Shown here: positions 34,517 through 43,189 of the stretch, piece by piece
Layout of the letters: every line of letters starts with the position of its first letter
How positions within the stretch are numbered: the first letter of the stretch is position 1
Assembly: GCA_025517465.1 (NCBI GenBank)
Contig: JAOPKE010000010.1
Coordinates: forward strand, 1-64,000
Source of the DNA: Halobacteria archaeon HArc-gm2
GTDB taxonomy: Archaea > Halobacteriota > Halobacteria > Halobacteriales > Haloarculaceae
DNA: 64,000 nucleotides
Direction of reading: 5' to 3'
Notes under the pieces: model-generated
The model's input: only the letters and a program-made list of their open reading frames with translations
What the model was told of the DNA's origin: nothing
Database searches by the model: none
Made by a program: the position numbers and the translations under genes

Positions 34517-34924
34517 ATGTGTCGGTCGCTATGTCGCGTGGTTGGCTGGGTTTGTTGATGGCTCGCCCCGCTCGCCGCTGCCGACCGTCACAGCACTCGG
34601 CACCGACCGTTCCGGGCTGCCTGCGGTAGCGGGCTGCCGGGCGTCCGGTTTGCCGCCAGCGGGTAAGCGCAGGGGGTTGCGCGCCGTGGGTGCTCACCCC
34701 CCACCCTTACTCCGCTGGCCGTTTGTGACGGCCGGGTCGGCGCGCGTGGCTGGTTTGTCCTGTCTCAACAGCGCGTCTCGCTCGCGCCCAGGGGCGCTCG
34801 CGAAGGCGCGAGCGAGACGCGCAGACGTGTCTGTCGGTCGTTGTCGTCGGAAAACCGCGATGTTTGGGCATCGCGGTGGTGGCGCAGAGCGCCTTCGTGG
34901 AAAATCACCTATCGAGTGATTCCA
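34517..34924 (+). other. Hairpin-rich non-coding region upstream of the RPA-like gene
   Basis: No gene is supported. A perfect 18-bp inverted repeat (GCGCGTCTCGCTCGCGCC at 34771-34788, complement at 34805-34822, 16-nt loop) and an 8-bp one (CCGCGATG/CATCGCGG, 34855-34876) lie in very GC-rich DNA before the ATG of the RPA-like gene. They could form a structured leader, an attenuator, or part of a plasmid replication region. No ORC/Cdc6 gene is in the window. Confidence 0.45.
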
Positions 34925-35776
34925 ATGGAAGGTAAGCACGTACTCCGTAATGAAGGATCGGTCGAAGAACAGGCAGTCGAACAGCGACACGAGCGGGTGG
35001 CTGGCGATGAGCCGGAACTGCGGCGGTCGGTCGAACAGGAGATACAGGGCAAGGTAGACACGAATCACCCGGACGCTGGACGGACGGGGTTGACGTTAGA
35101 GGCGGAAGAGAAGCTGGCAGCACGCGAGTGGGAGATTGAACGCACGCACGAGCGGTGGGACAGTCGGCAGGAATCGAGCCGGGAAGCACGGTCACGACGA
35201 CGGGCTGGCGCAGGCAATGCGGAACGACGGCGGGAGTTCGAGCGACGCCGAGCGGGCGTAGACCAGTGGGCCGACCCAGAGCGGGTGGATGCTAGGGAGG
35301 AGTTGACACAGGCGGAGCTGTCGACAGTGAACGAACAGGCGGCGAGGTTGGCGGAGGAACACGGTGGGTTGACGCGGGCGGCGATATCACGGCAGTTGGC
35401 CGAGCGGATCGCAGATGGAATGGACGTCCTGGACGCAGTCGTCGAGGTAATCGAGTTGATTCGCGACGAGGCAGGTGTCATCGTGCCGATCGACCAGATC
35501 GAGAACGTGGATCGCATGGAGGTGACGGTTGAGGGGCGTGTTACCCAACTTTGGACACCCTCCTCCCCAGCGATTCGGCAGGTCGGACTGATCGAAGACG
35601 AGAGCGGACGAACCAAGTTCACCTCCTGGGTAAAATCCGACCAGTCCATGGTTCGTGAGGGTGAACGCGTCCGATTCCGGGCGGCTGCGAAGAATTGGTA
35701 CGAGGGCCGTTGCTCGATAGCTCTCACGGGCTGGTCGGAAGTGCATTTCCCGGAACGGGGACAGTGGTGGAGGTAG
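34925..35776 (+). CDS. RPA/OB-fold single-strand DNA-binding protein
   Basis: The 283-residue protein starts MEGKHVLRNEGSVEEQAVEQ. A long charged helical N-terminal part (about 1-150) is followed by a UBA-like or helical segment and an OB-fold (about 185-280: MEVTVEGRVTQLWTPSSPAI; QVGLIEDESGRTKFTSWVKS; EGERVRFRAAAKNWYEGRCS). 'GRxxxxW ... G.I.D.SG...F..W' is the RPA-type OB pattern. Such genes are frequent on haloarchaeal plasmids. A degraded copy of its last 40 codons lies beyond the next gene. Confidence 0.7.
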   Translation: MEGKHVLRNEGSVEEQAVEQRHERVAGDEPELRRSVEQEIQGKVDTNHPDAGRTGLTLEAEEKLAAREWEIERTHERWDSRQESSREARSRRRAGAGNAERRREFERRRAGVDQWADPERVDAREELTQAELSTVNEQAARLAEEHGGLTRAAISRQLAERIADGMDVLDAVVEVIELIRDEAGVIVPIDQIENVDRMEVTVEGRVTQLWTPSSPAIRQVGLIEDESGRTKFTSWVKSDQSMVREGERVRFRAAAKNWYEGRCSIALTGWSEVHFPERGQWWR

Positions 35777-35977
35777 GTCACGAACCGCCCCCATAAGGTT
35801 GGAATTCACATTCTCCCGTAGAGGAGTGCGAAGGCCGTTTTTCGTTGGGGTTAGCCGGATATAGCCGGATGATCTCCACTAACCGTTAATCGAGATAATG
35901 GTCAGTTGCTCGTTCTGCCATTTGTTTTTTCTCGCCCTCAAGGACCGAGGGCGTCACTTCGTGCCCTCGAGAATGAA

Positions 35978-36943
35978 ATGACGTCAGAAACTGCTCGCTA
36001 TCAATGTGACATCTGTGGAGAGACGTTCGAAAAACCCGCGAAATTCGGTGGTCACAAAAACGGCCATCGGATCAAAATCGAACGGGATGAACTGATTGCC
36101 GAGGTCCAGCGTCTGTTCGACGAAACAGGCCGGGTTCCAACTTCGGAAAATATGGACCGAGAAGGTCGATACTCAAGAGCGACAGTAAAGAAGAGGTTTG
36201 GTTCGTGGAATGCCGGACTCCGAGCTGCCAGGTTAACACCTGTCCACCATCATGAACTCTCACGGGATGACATAATCCAGGATATACAGGGAGTTGCTGA
36301 AGAACTGGGGCACGCCCCTACGGTAGCGAATATGAGATCCGAAGGCCAGTATTCTGTGACCGTTGCTCAGTCGAAGTTTGGATCGTGGAATGATGCCCTA
36401 GTGGCTGCTGGGTACAAGCCCAATAAGATCAAGCAGATTCCGCGAGATGACCTCTTGGCCGAAATCCGACGACTTTCAGATGTTCTTGGTCATCCTCCAT
36501 CAACGAACGATCTGAAAGAGCATGGGAAATACTCTGTTCGGGGCTACTTTCGCGAATTTGATGGTTGGCACGAAGCTGTGAGAGAGGCGGGGTTCGAACC
36601 CCGTGGATGGCCCTCAGGAGAAGAGAATCCTCGGTGGAGGGGTGGCCGAGATAGCCAGTACTACGGCCCGGACTGGAATCGGCAACGGGAGAGAGCGATC
36701 CAACGAGATGACTGGATTTGTCAAACCCCAGGTTGTAGTACAACCCGCGAGTCACACGTCGAGCGATTCGGACATGATATTCATGTGCATCACATCGTAC
36801 CATTAGCCAGCTTCGAACGGTCTTGCGGGTCAGTAGATTTCCAACGGGCAAATTGCTTGAGCAATCTCGTCACGGTCTGTACTGTTCACCACATAATCTG
36901 GGAGCGGATCTCGCCTCTACGACCAGACACTCGACATCTCTAA
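35978..36943 (+). CDS. Free-standing HNH endonuclease with zinc finger and HNH repeats
   Basis: The 321-residue protein starts MTSETARYQCDICGETFEKP: a perfect C2H2 finger (C-x2-C-x12-H-x3-H). Three repeats of about 50 residues follow (about 30-200), each with an (I/L)-x-(D/E)-(I/V)-x-x-(L/V) helix, 'G-(R/H)-(V/A/P)-P-(T/S)-x-x-(N/D)' and a YS(R/V) helix ending FGSWN or FDGWH. These are the HNH-associated repeats of homing endonucleases. The C-terminal HNH nuclease has IHVHHIVPLASF, RANCLSNLVTVC and VHHIIWE. It lies between an intact and a broken copy of the RPA-like 3' end, which fits arrival by homing or recombination. Confidence 0.8.
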   Translation: MTSETARYQCDICGETFEKPAKFGGHKNGHRIKIERDELIAEVQRLFDETGRVPTSENMDREGRYSRATVKKRFGSWNAGLRAARLTPVHHHELSRDDIIQDIQGVAEELGHAPTVANMRSEGQYSVTVAQSKFGSWNDALVAAGYKPNKIKQIPRDDLLAEIRRLSDVLGHPPSTNDLKEHGKYSVRGYFREFDGWHEAVREAGFEPRGWPSGEENPRWRGGRDSQYYGPDWNRQRERAIQRDDWICQTPGCSTTRESHVERFGHDIHVHHIVPLASFERSCGSVDFQRANCLSNLVTVCTVHHIIWERISPLRPDTRHL

Positions 36944-37067
36944 AACAGACTGGATTTTGGACCTCTGGTTCGTCAAAACTCTTATACATAATCTGTTGCC
37001 TGCCGAAATGACTCACCCATTTGATTTTTCTACAAGCGCCTTTAGGGAGATTCTGACAAGCCATTAT

Positions 37068-37190
37068 TCATGAAGGGAAAGCGGATCTGGTTCAGAGCGG
37101 CGCGAAGAACTGGTACTAAGGCCGGTGCTCGATAGCCCTCACCGGCTGGTCGGAAGTGCACTTCCCGGAACGAGGGCGGTGGTGGGAGTA
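37068..37190 (+). pseudogene. Duplicated, degraded 3' end of the RPA-like gene
   Basis: The stretch GCGAAGAACTGGTACTAAGG, then GGCTGGTCGGAAGTGCACTT, then CGGAACGAGGGCGGTGGTGG, aligns with the last ~120 nt of the RPA-like gene (35.66-35.78 kb), with substitutions and an in-frame TAA. The two copies enclose the HNH gene as direct repeats. Confidence 0.75.
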
Positions 37191-37475
37191 GGCTAAGCGG
37201 GCGGTTTCTTTTTTTCTTTCGTGCCAGACCGACCCAGACCCCACCTCCCCACCCTCCGCTCCGTGCTCGCTACGCTGCGCGCGCAGCCACGACCGTGATC
37301 TCGGTGAGTGGAGGACTGGAGTATGGCTTGCGGTCACCAGATCCAGTCACAGACTGGCCCCTCCCTTTGGACAACAGTCATTTTCGAAGCCACCTCGACT
37401 GCAGAGGCCAGCCTGTGCTATCGAGACTGTATGACGGTGAGAACTTCTTTACCACCCGACAAACATGAGTCCTGT
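37191..37475. other. Intergenic stretch before the defence island
   Basis: No gene is seen. It contains the second copy of the CCTCCCCACCCTCC repeat (37244-37294) and, at 37446-37451, a TCTTTA box about 27 bp before the ATG of the nuclease gene. Confidence 0.4.
37244..37294 (+). repeat. Dispersed repeat, copy 2
   Basis: The core CCTCCCCACCCTCCGCTCCG, then GCGCGCAGCCACGA, is similar to the copy at 18124-18174. It follows the RPA-like fragment. Confidence 0.5.
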
Positions 37476-38558
37476 ATGCTCTCACCAGTGTCAGCCGATG
37501 ACTGGCCGGAAATCGACAGCTGGTGGGGCACCTTCCAGCAAGGCAAGCCGTTCATATTTGCTCCGTCTTCGATCAGAAAGATGCCAGAGGTAGCGAGGGA
37601 TCATCACTGGAGTACCGTCGATACACTCTGGGATGCTCTCGAAACGGACCATGAATGGCTCTTTGCAGACCAATCTATTCGGAAGCTCTCGGATGACCCA
37701 GCGGAAGATGCCTGGGAAACCGTCGATGAGTTCTGGAATCGCTATGCAGAGCTACAGCAGAATGACCTGCGTGAACTCCGGAAACTAATGGTGGAGCTTC
37801 GAGAGGCATGGACCGACGGAGCAAGCCAGTTCGACGAGGACCCCCTCAGTGCGGACTGGCGGTCCGTGAGCCAGTACGAGGGGCCACTCCGGACTACAGT
37901 TACCGAAGAAGACTGGTCGCAGTGGCTCGCCCACCTGCTTCGGACGTCGTCCGGCCCGTTTGCGCACGAGTTGCTCGGAACGCCGAACCGGTCGCCGAAC
38001 AGTGTTCGGCGTGAAGTTGTTTTCTTCGGCAATAACTCCCAGCGCAGGGTGGATATACTCGTTGAGTACGAGGATATTGGCGTCTCCATCGAGGTGAAGC
38101 GTGGCGACGAACACTACGGGAAAACGCCAGAGACTGCGGGCCTGGTCGAACGACGTGACCACCGTGACTGGGCGCACTTCCTCCTTCTGCAGGAGGACAA
38201 GCTATCACGGCTCCAGCAGACCTTCGGTGATGCTATTGAGCGGTCTGCAGATGGGTTGGCCACGATTCGGTCGGATCAATCGGCCGATATCGACGTTCGG
38301 CACTGGCAAGACGTGAGCCGAGTCCTTCGATGGATGCTCATCGAGGGGCGTGAACCCGACAGTCACTGGGAGGCAAGCGCCTACCTCTTCATAACACTCA
38401 TCGAACAGCGAATACTCGGGCTTCATTCGTTCTCGTTTGTGGACCCTGCGAGCGCTGAGACGGCTCCAGCGACAGACGTTCACCGGCTCATCGCAGCTGA
38501 ACCGGACGAACAGATCGACTACCTACGTGCAGTCCTTGCCGAAAAATCACAATCATGA
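37476..38558 (+). CDS. PD-(D/E)xK nuclease, first gene of a defence pair
   Basis: The 360-residue protein starts MLSPVSADDWPEIDSWWGTF. The N-terminal half is helical and Trp-rich (about 1-150). The nuclease core (about 165-290) has RREVVFFGNNSQRRVDILVE followed by DIGVSIEVKRGDEHYGK, the D-(x)n-E-x-K series of restriction endonuclease folds. Its stop overlaps the start of the next gene (ATGA), so the two act together. An ATG at 37431 is in frame, but promoter spacing fits 37476. Probably a restriction or anti-invader nuclease; target unknown. Confidence 0.65.
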   Translation: MLSPVSADDWPEIDSWWGTFQQGKPFIFAPSSIRKMPEVARDHHWSTVDTLWDALETDHEWLFADQSIRKLSDDPAEDAWETVDEFWNRYAELQQNDLRELRKLMVELREAWTDGASQFDEDPLSADWRSVSQYEGPLRTTVTEEDWSQWLAHLLRTSSGPFAHELLGTPNRSPNSVRREVVFFGNNSQRRVDILVEYEDIGVSIEVKRGDEHYGKTPETAGLVERRDHRDWAHFLLLQEDKLSRLQQTFGDAIERSADGLATIRSDQSADIDVRHWQDVSRVLRWMLIEGREPDSHWEASAYLFITLIEQRILGLHSFSFVDPASAETAPATDVHRLIAAEPDEQIDYLRAVLAEKSQS

Positions 38559-39118
38559 ATGACGAATTCATCACCGAGGCAATCGAGAACGACCGCTACC
38601 TGAAAGCAGCCAGGCTTACTGACCAGTTCGAGGAAGAGATAGCCCGCGAACTCCGTAACTTCCTAAAAGACACCATCGAACAACGGCCAGATTTGTTCGA
38701 GGACGATGCGAGTCCGTCGAAGAGCCAGACCAGTGTCCGTACCGAGCCACTGGCACATACACGGATGCAAGCCAAAATGAGCCGTCTCAACAGCGACGGA
38801 GACCGGCTGAAATTCTATGTTTCAATCGAGTGGACTCAGCCAGAGATTCACAGCCAGGAATCCGAGGGAGCACTGTGCCTCGTTCTGTATAAAATCAAGA
38901 ATCTGGCGCGACCAGAGTATGATCGCGTGAAGCAGCAGACCCAGTCAGATCCCGAATGGGACGAGATTCAGTATAGCGATGATGTCTGGAACTATGATTC
39001 GGGTATCTTCTATATTCCAGTCACAGATGCACACGAAGTGAAGCAGGGCCTCCAGAGGCTCCAGGAACATTTCTTCGCATTCGGCGAAGCGTTCGGTGTG
39101 GAACCAGATTTGGCCTGA
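38555..39118 (+). CDS. Partner of the PD-(D/E)xK nuclease
   Basis: This 187-residue acidic protein starts MNDEFITEAIENDRYLKAAR. The helical N-terminus (about 1-50) includes LTDQFEEEIARELRNFLKDT; the rest is mixed with strands (LKFYVSIEWTQPEI; DSGIFYIPVTDAHEVKQGLQ). No family was recognised. The four-base overlap with the nuclease gene indicates a common function such as control or target recognition. Confidence 0.6.
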   Translation: MNDEFITEAIENDRYLKAARLTDQFEEEIARELRNFLKDTIEQRPDLFEDDASPSKSQTSVRTEPLAHTRMQAKMSRLNSDGDRLKFYVSIEWTQPEIHSQESEGALCLVLYKIKNLARPEYDRVKQQTQSDPEWDEIQYSDDVWNYDSGIFYIPVTDAHEVKQGLQRLQEHFFAFGEAFGVEPDLA

Positions 39119-39534
39119 GTTTCCCGTTACTTTATTGGAGCGCTGATATGGAAGGCGTTTAGATAACGATTCCAGGAAAATTTATCTAAGGCACCGATTT
39201 CTATGGGTGAAGATGAAAATCTGGGCGAATATTAATTAAAGAGGTTGCCATCGCTTTCATTAGATAACCGGACGAAGAAACATACCTGAATCTCTCCCCC
39301 ATCCGGGCGCGATGTTTGGACCTGGTGCCTAATGCCTGTCAAGTACGGAGATGTCCCTGGTTGATCTGGCTTACATTGGTGTCTGCCAATGAGAGAGACT
39401 GTGTCTCCAACGGGTGGCATCTGCCATCTGGTCATGGAATCGTCCTATTGAAGCGAAGAGAGAAGATTTGACAAGATTAGGCATCCGTCCATAGTGCGTG
39501 TATCTTTAACTATCAGCCCTGAATTCGCATAACT
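39119..39534. other. AT-richer intergenic stretch
   Basis: It contains a doubtful minus-strand frame and, at 39505-39510, TTTAAC about 27 bp before the next ATG, a good leaderless promoter. Base composition falls markedly here and stays low through the next gene, a sign of foreign origin. Confidence 0.45.
39232..39435 (-). CDS. Doubtful small ORF
   Basis: This is a 67-residue frame with a beta-like pattern (VGDTVSLIGRHQCKPDQ; GEIQVCFFVRLSNESDG). It is opposite no other gene, but its promoter is weak and no family is recognised. Confidence 0.25.
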   Translation of the reverse strand: MTRWQMPPVGDTVSLIGRHQCKPDQPGTSPYLTGIRHQVQTSRPDGGEIQVCFFVRLSNESDGNLFN

Positions 39535-40428
39535 ATGGGATTTGAGTCGAAAGAGCAATTTAATACACCGAATTCGGATGACGCCACAATTTGGCGTTAT
39601 TTGTCATTCCCTTCTTTCGTGAGTCTGATTGAAAGAAATGCCCTCCATTTCAGTCGAGTAGATTCATTTGATGATGACTATGAGGGATTCATACCAAAGA
39701 ATCTACTTAAAGTCCTGGTCAAAGAAGCCAACAAAAATAATAAGAATGTTGATAAGACATACAATTGGGGCGGTGAGATTGATACAATTTCGGGGCTTAC
39801 CCAGAACCCCTTCAACCAATTCGAATATAATCGAAGGTGTTCCTATGCTAATTGTTGGAATTTGAGAGAGTCGGAATCATTCGCCCTTTGGAAAGCAAAT
39901 TTGCAGTCCAGTGATGGGGTGGTCATAAAATCCACCATCGGCAATCTGAAAGGTTGTCTCCAGACTGCTGATTCAGTTTATATATCAAAGGTAGACTATG
40001 TTGACTTTGAGGAGGCTGAAAAATACCATTTTGATCGGAGTATTGATCACCCTTATCTCTATAAGAGAAACCCACTAGAATATGAACAAGAGGTGCGGGC
40101 TCTAATCCTGGATCCACCTATAACTGGTCCAGACTATGATTTTTTTGACGACGATGTTTTAGATTCGAGAGAGTGGGAAATGGGGAGTAACCCTAGTGAT
40201 TTTGATTGGTCGGGTCAAGATGCGTGGAAAAGAGTGGCAATTGATTTGGAGGAATTGATTGATGAGATACGGATCTCACCATCTAGTTCAAAGTGGCAGA
40301 AGAAACTGATTGAAGAAGAAATCGTAGAGGATCTTGATATTAACATTGACATTTCCGATCTGAGTATCTCTAGAGAGGAATTCTATGACGATCTCGAAAT
40401 ATACGAGAGTGAGTTTGGATTTGATTGA
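39535..40428 (+). CDS. DUF2971-like protein, AT-rich
   Basis: The 297-residue protein has the DUF2971 pattern: IWRYLSFPSFVSLIERNALH near the start, FSRVDSFDDDYEGF, YANCWNLRESESFALWKANL in the middle and NPLEYEQEVRALILD. Members occur often in defence islands, but their biochemical role is not established. Codon use (AAA, AAT, GAT, TTT) is far more AT-rich than the surrounding genes, so it was probably acquired separately. Its stop overlaps the TTG start assigned to the next gene. Confidence 0.65.
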   Translation: MGFESKEQFNTPNSDDATIWRYLSFPSFVSLIERNALHFSRVDSFDDDYEGFIPKNLLKVLVKEANKNNKNVDKTYNWGGEIDTISGLTQNPFNQFEYNRRCSYANCWNLRESESFALWKANLQSSDGVVIKSTIGNLKGCLQTADSVYISKVDYVDFEEAEKYHFDRSIDHPYLYKRNPLEYEQEVRALILDPPITGPDYDFFDDDVLDSREWEMGSNPSDFDWSGQDAWKRVAIDLEELIDEIRISPSSSKWQKKLIEEEIVEDLDINIDISDLSISREEFYDDLEIYESEFGFD

Positions 40429-42956
40429 AAGGAATCCATTATGAGAGACGTGGACAAATTATTTGTCCCTTTGATTACTCGGTTCAGTCCGTGCCGCTTG
40501 ATGAACTCTTTGAGACCCCCGCGCTCAAAGACCCGTTTATATGTTCTGGGAATGTCGCCGAAGAGGAACGGCTCGTTTACTTCCCTACAACAGCCAGAGT
40601 GCATGCTGGATTCTTACACGCGATGGTGGAGCGTAGTCAGGACATCATCATCGTTACTCCTTCTGACAGGGCCGATTTTTTGCACCTACAAGCATTAGAA
40701 GCTCTCTTTGGACCACGTGTGGAGGGGCGGAACGCTATCTTTCTCCTGAGTTCCAATACGGAATTTAGAGAACGATTCCGTCAGCTAGCTCCTCGATCCA
40801 TCCGTCCTCCTCACGATAAGTCCCGGTATGCTCGAGAGGAGACACCGATTGCCAACGTGACCAAAGACGGTTCTCTAGCGAAAGTCACCAAGAACCTCAA
40901 GCACCCAAACAAGCCCGCTCAATTTCTCTTCTCTTATACGAGTACACGAATTCCCTCCGACGAAGTAGGTAAACGAGTTCGCTGTGTGATCTACGACGAT
41001 TCCGTAAAGTACGATCAGGACCGTCTGAAGCGGCTGCTTAGCTGGCAAAATCGCAACGACATTCCGTCTATCGTCTACTTCACCAGCGATCCGACATCAG
41101 ATCTCGTGAGGCGAATGCGTAAGCGAGCGTTCGTTTGGACGTGGCCTCCTCGCTTACTCCCAGAAGCTGTTGAGGCCGACCGTGATCAAGAAAGCGAATG
41201 GCCGGTAGATGGCGAGGAAGCGAGCCCTACCACGAATCGCACACGTATCGTAGCTCACCGCGAACGGAATCGCGTGGATGGGCTCTCGATTGACGTTCAT
41301 ACTTGCGGTGACGGAGACATAGAGACCGCCCTGACGAGAGCGAATGACCGGCGAGCCAGATTTGAGTACCTCACTCAGCAGTTAGATGTAGACGTCCTTC
41401 ATCGGGGGAAACAACTCGTCCGTTACGCCCTCGGTAACTTTCGAGAACTCTTGACTCCCTTAGACGTCGCAGATTTCCACGCTAGGAGAACGACAATTTC
41501 GAGTCGGCTTGCACAACTTGATCGATTCACGGGTCAGATCGCCTCTGATCCAGAAGCAAGTCCAGCCAGCGGTACGTTCCGTGACGTGGTATCTGCGCTT
41601 GAGGAACTTGAGAAGATCTGGGACGACAGACCGGCCAGAGAAAAGAAGGAAGGGGTACTGGTAAACAATCTGCTCTACGGTGTACTAGAGCGCGGTGAAT
41701 CGATCTCCATTGTTACTGCCACCGAGAGTCAGCGACAAGCACTCACGACGTTTCTCCAGTCGGAGCACGCATCGCTCTATCGGGACTTAGGTGATGATCT
41801 TTCGGTCCACGACAGTCACAGTATCCGATCTACAAGCCCGACGGATCACGTCGTCCTGTACGGTGCACTCCGTTGGGCTGATCGAGATCTCCTCCGAACC
41901 GACGTCGCACCGAACGCGGTTGTGTTGGCGTATCCGATCGAGATGGGTCTACTCCACTCACAGGTTGATGCTGTTAACGACGCGTTCGAATCCATCGCTG
42001 AGACGAACTTCTGGGGTGTCATGGATAAGTTGACACGGAAGGTGACCGGGGAAACAGCAGACATAGAACAGCTGACTATTGATCTGCCCGAATACGAAGA
42101 ACCGAGTACGAGCGATCTCGGGGGTGAAATTTCTGTGGATGAAACCGAGGGAGAAGATTTGGGTGAAATCGTTCGTGGCTACGAAACCGATTACGAAGGC
42201 AGCGAGGACTTCGATCAATCGAAATACGAGACCTCGTCAGCTACGCATACTCCCGACCCCGGTGGCCGGATAGAGGAAGATTGCCTCCACATCTACTTCG
42301 GAGGCGGGTCGTCAATGTACGTTCGAAAGAACACCGAAGTACACACTGTTCGGGACGGCCACAACAAATTATTCAAGAAGACTGCTTCACGTCTCAAGCA
42401 ACACGACAGCGTTGCCCACTTGGAAGATATGAACGAGATGCGGGAACAGTTGTACGGATTGATCCGTGAGCGTGGTGATGTCGGGTTGTACTACTACGCG
42501 AACCTATGGAAAGTCAATCTTGAAGCGGCTCTTGAGGAGACTGGGGACGAATTGGACGACTTCGTAGAAAAGATGGAACAGCAGGGTCTTGACAAGAACA
42601 GGGGCACATACGAGCGGTGGTACAACATGGAGGTTCACCGAACTCGGTCGAAGAAGAGTTTCTGGGCGATCGCAGAAGCATACGAGCTCAAAGGCGTTAA
42701 GGAGAACTTCAATCACGTTTGGAACGCGGTTCAGGAAATGGAAACAATATACAGCCGGTTGAAGAGGGCGCTCCGGCAGACGGCACTTCGATCTGCTGCC
42801 GATGGAACGCTGGACGATGAAATGCTATCCGAGAGTCCGGATATTAGACTCAGCGACTTCGATATAGGAAAGTACCTCTATCGCTTGGAAGTTCAGTCAG
42901 TAGAGGAGGACGCTGAGGCAAAGAGCTCCCAAATCGGGGTGTTGCGTGGCATCTGA
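40425..42956 (+). CDS. Large DISARM-associated protein in the DrmE position
   Basis: The 843-residue frame has a TTG start overlapping the previous stop; a GTG near 40492 is an alternative. The first ~260 residues resemble a helicase-like Rossmann core without Walker A (RSQDIIIVTPSDRADFLHLQ; RVRCVIYDDSVKYDQDRLKR; DIPSIVYFTSDPTSDLVRRM). The middle contains VVLYGALRWADRDLLRTDVA and an acidic linker (about 545-610). The C-terminal part (about 620-840) is helical. Size and place directly before drmA suggest the poorly characterised DrmE of class 2 DISARM. This is inference from position and length, not from a motif. Confidence 0.5.
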   Translation: MKGIHYERRGQIICPFDYSVQSVPLDELFETPALKDPFICSGNVAEEERLVYFPTTARVHAGFLHAMVERSQDIIIVTPSDRADFLHLQALEALFGPRVEGRNAIFLLSSNTEFRERFRQLAPRSIRPPHDKSRYAREETPIANVTKDGSLAKVTKNLKHPNKPAQFLFSYTSTRIPSDEVGKRVRCVIYDDSVKYDQDRLKRLLSWQNRNDIPSIVYFTSDPTSDLVRRMRKRAFVWTWPPRLLPEAVEADRDQESEWPVDGEEASPTTNRTRIVAHRERNRVDGLSIDVHTCGDGDIETALTRANDRRARFEYLTQQLDVDVLHRGKQLVRYALGNFRELLTPLDVADFHARRTTISSRLAQLDRFTGQIASDPEASPASGTFRDVVSALEELEKIWDDRPAREKKEGVLVNNLLYGVLERGESISIVTATESQRQALTTFLQSEHASLYRDLGDDLSVHDSHSIRSTSPTDHVVLYGALRWADRDLLRTDVAPNAVVLAYPIEMGLLHSQVDAVNDAFESIAETNFWGVMDKLTRKVTGETADIEQLTIDLPEYEEPSTSDLGGEISVDETEGEDLGEIVRGYETDYEGSEDFDQSKYETSSATHTPDPGGRIEEDCLHIYFGGGSSMYVRKNTEVHTVRDGHNKLFKKTASRLKQHDSVAHLEDMNEMREQLYGLIRERGDVGLYYYANLWKVNLEAALEETGDELDDFVEKMEQQGLDKNRGTYERWYNMEVHRTRSKKSFWAIAEAYELKGVKENFNHVWNAVQEMETIYSRLKRALRQTALRSAADGTLDDEMLSESPDIRLSDFDIGKYLYRLEVQSVEEDAEAKSSQIGVLRGI

Positions 42957-43161
42957 CCAACCGCCTTACTTAACGTATTCTCTCAACGGATACACCTACC
43001 GTCAATAACGTGACACCGGAGGATGTGACTGGACACGTGAACAAACGCCGGTAGCTCTGCTCGGGTTCGAAAAAGACAAATCGATGATTTGGAGACGTAC
43101 AGTTACTCTCTATCGCGCATACATATAGCCACTTCAGTTCTGCAATTCGTACACCCTAGCC

Positions 43162-43167
43162 TTATAG
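43162..43167 (+). promoter_or_regulatory. TATA-like box before drmA
   Basis: TTATAG lies about 26 bp before the drmA ATG, after a 230-bp gap, so the drmABC genes have their own promoter, separate from the upstream gene. Confidence 0.55.
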
Positions 43168-43189
43168 CACTCTAAAGAGACGCCAAGCC

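Noticed and set aside
36585-36605. GGGGTTCGAACCCC, like a tRNA T-arm
   Set aside because: Lies inside the HNH gene at a conserved coding position, with no acceptor, D or anticodon arms around it.
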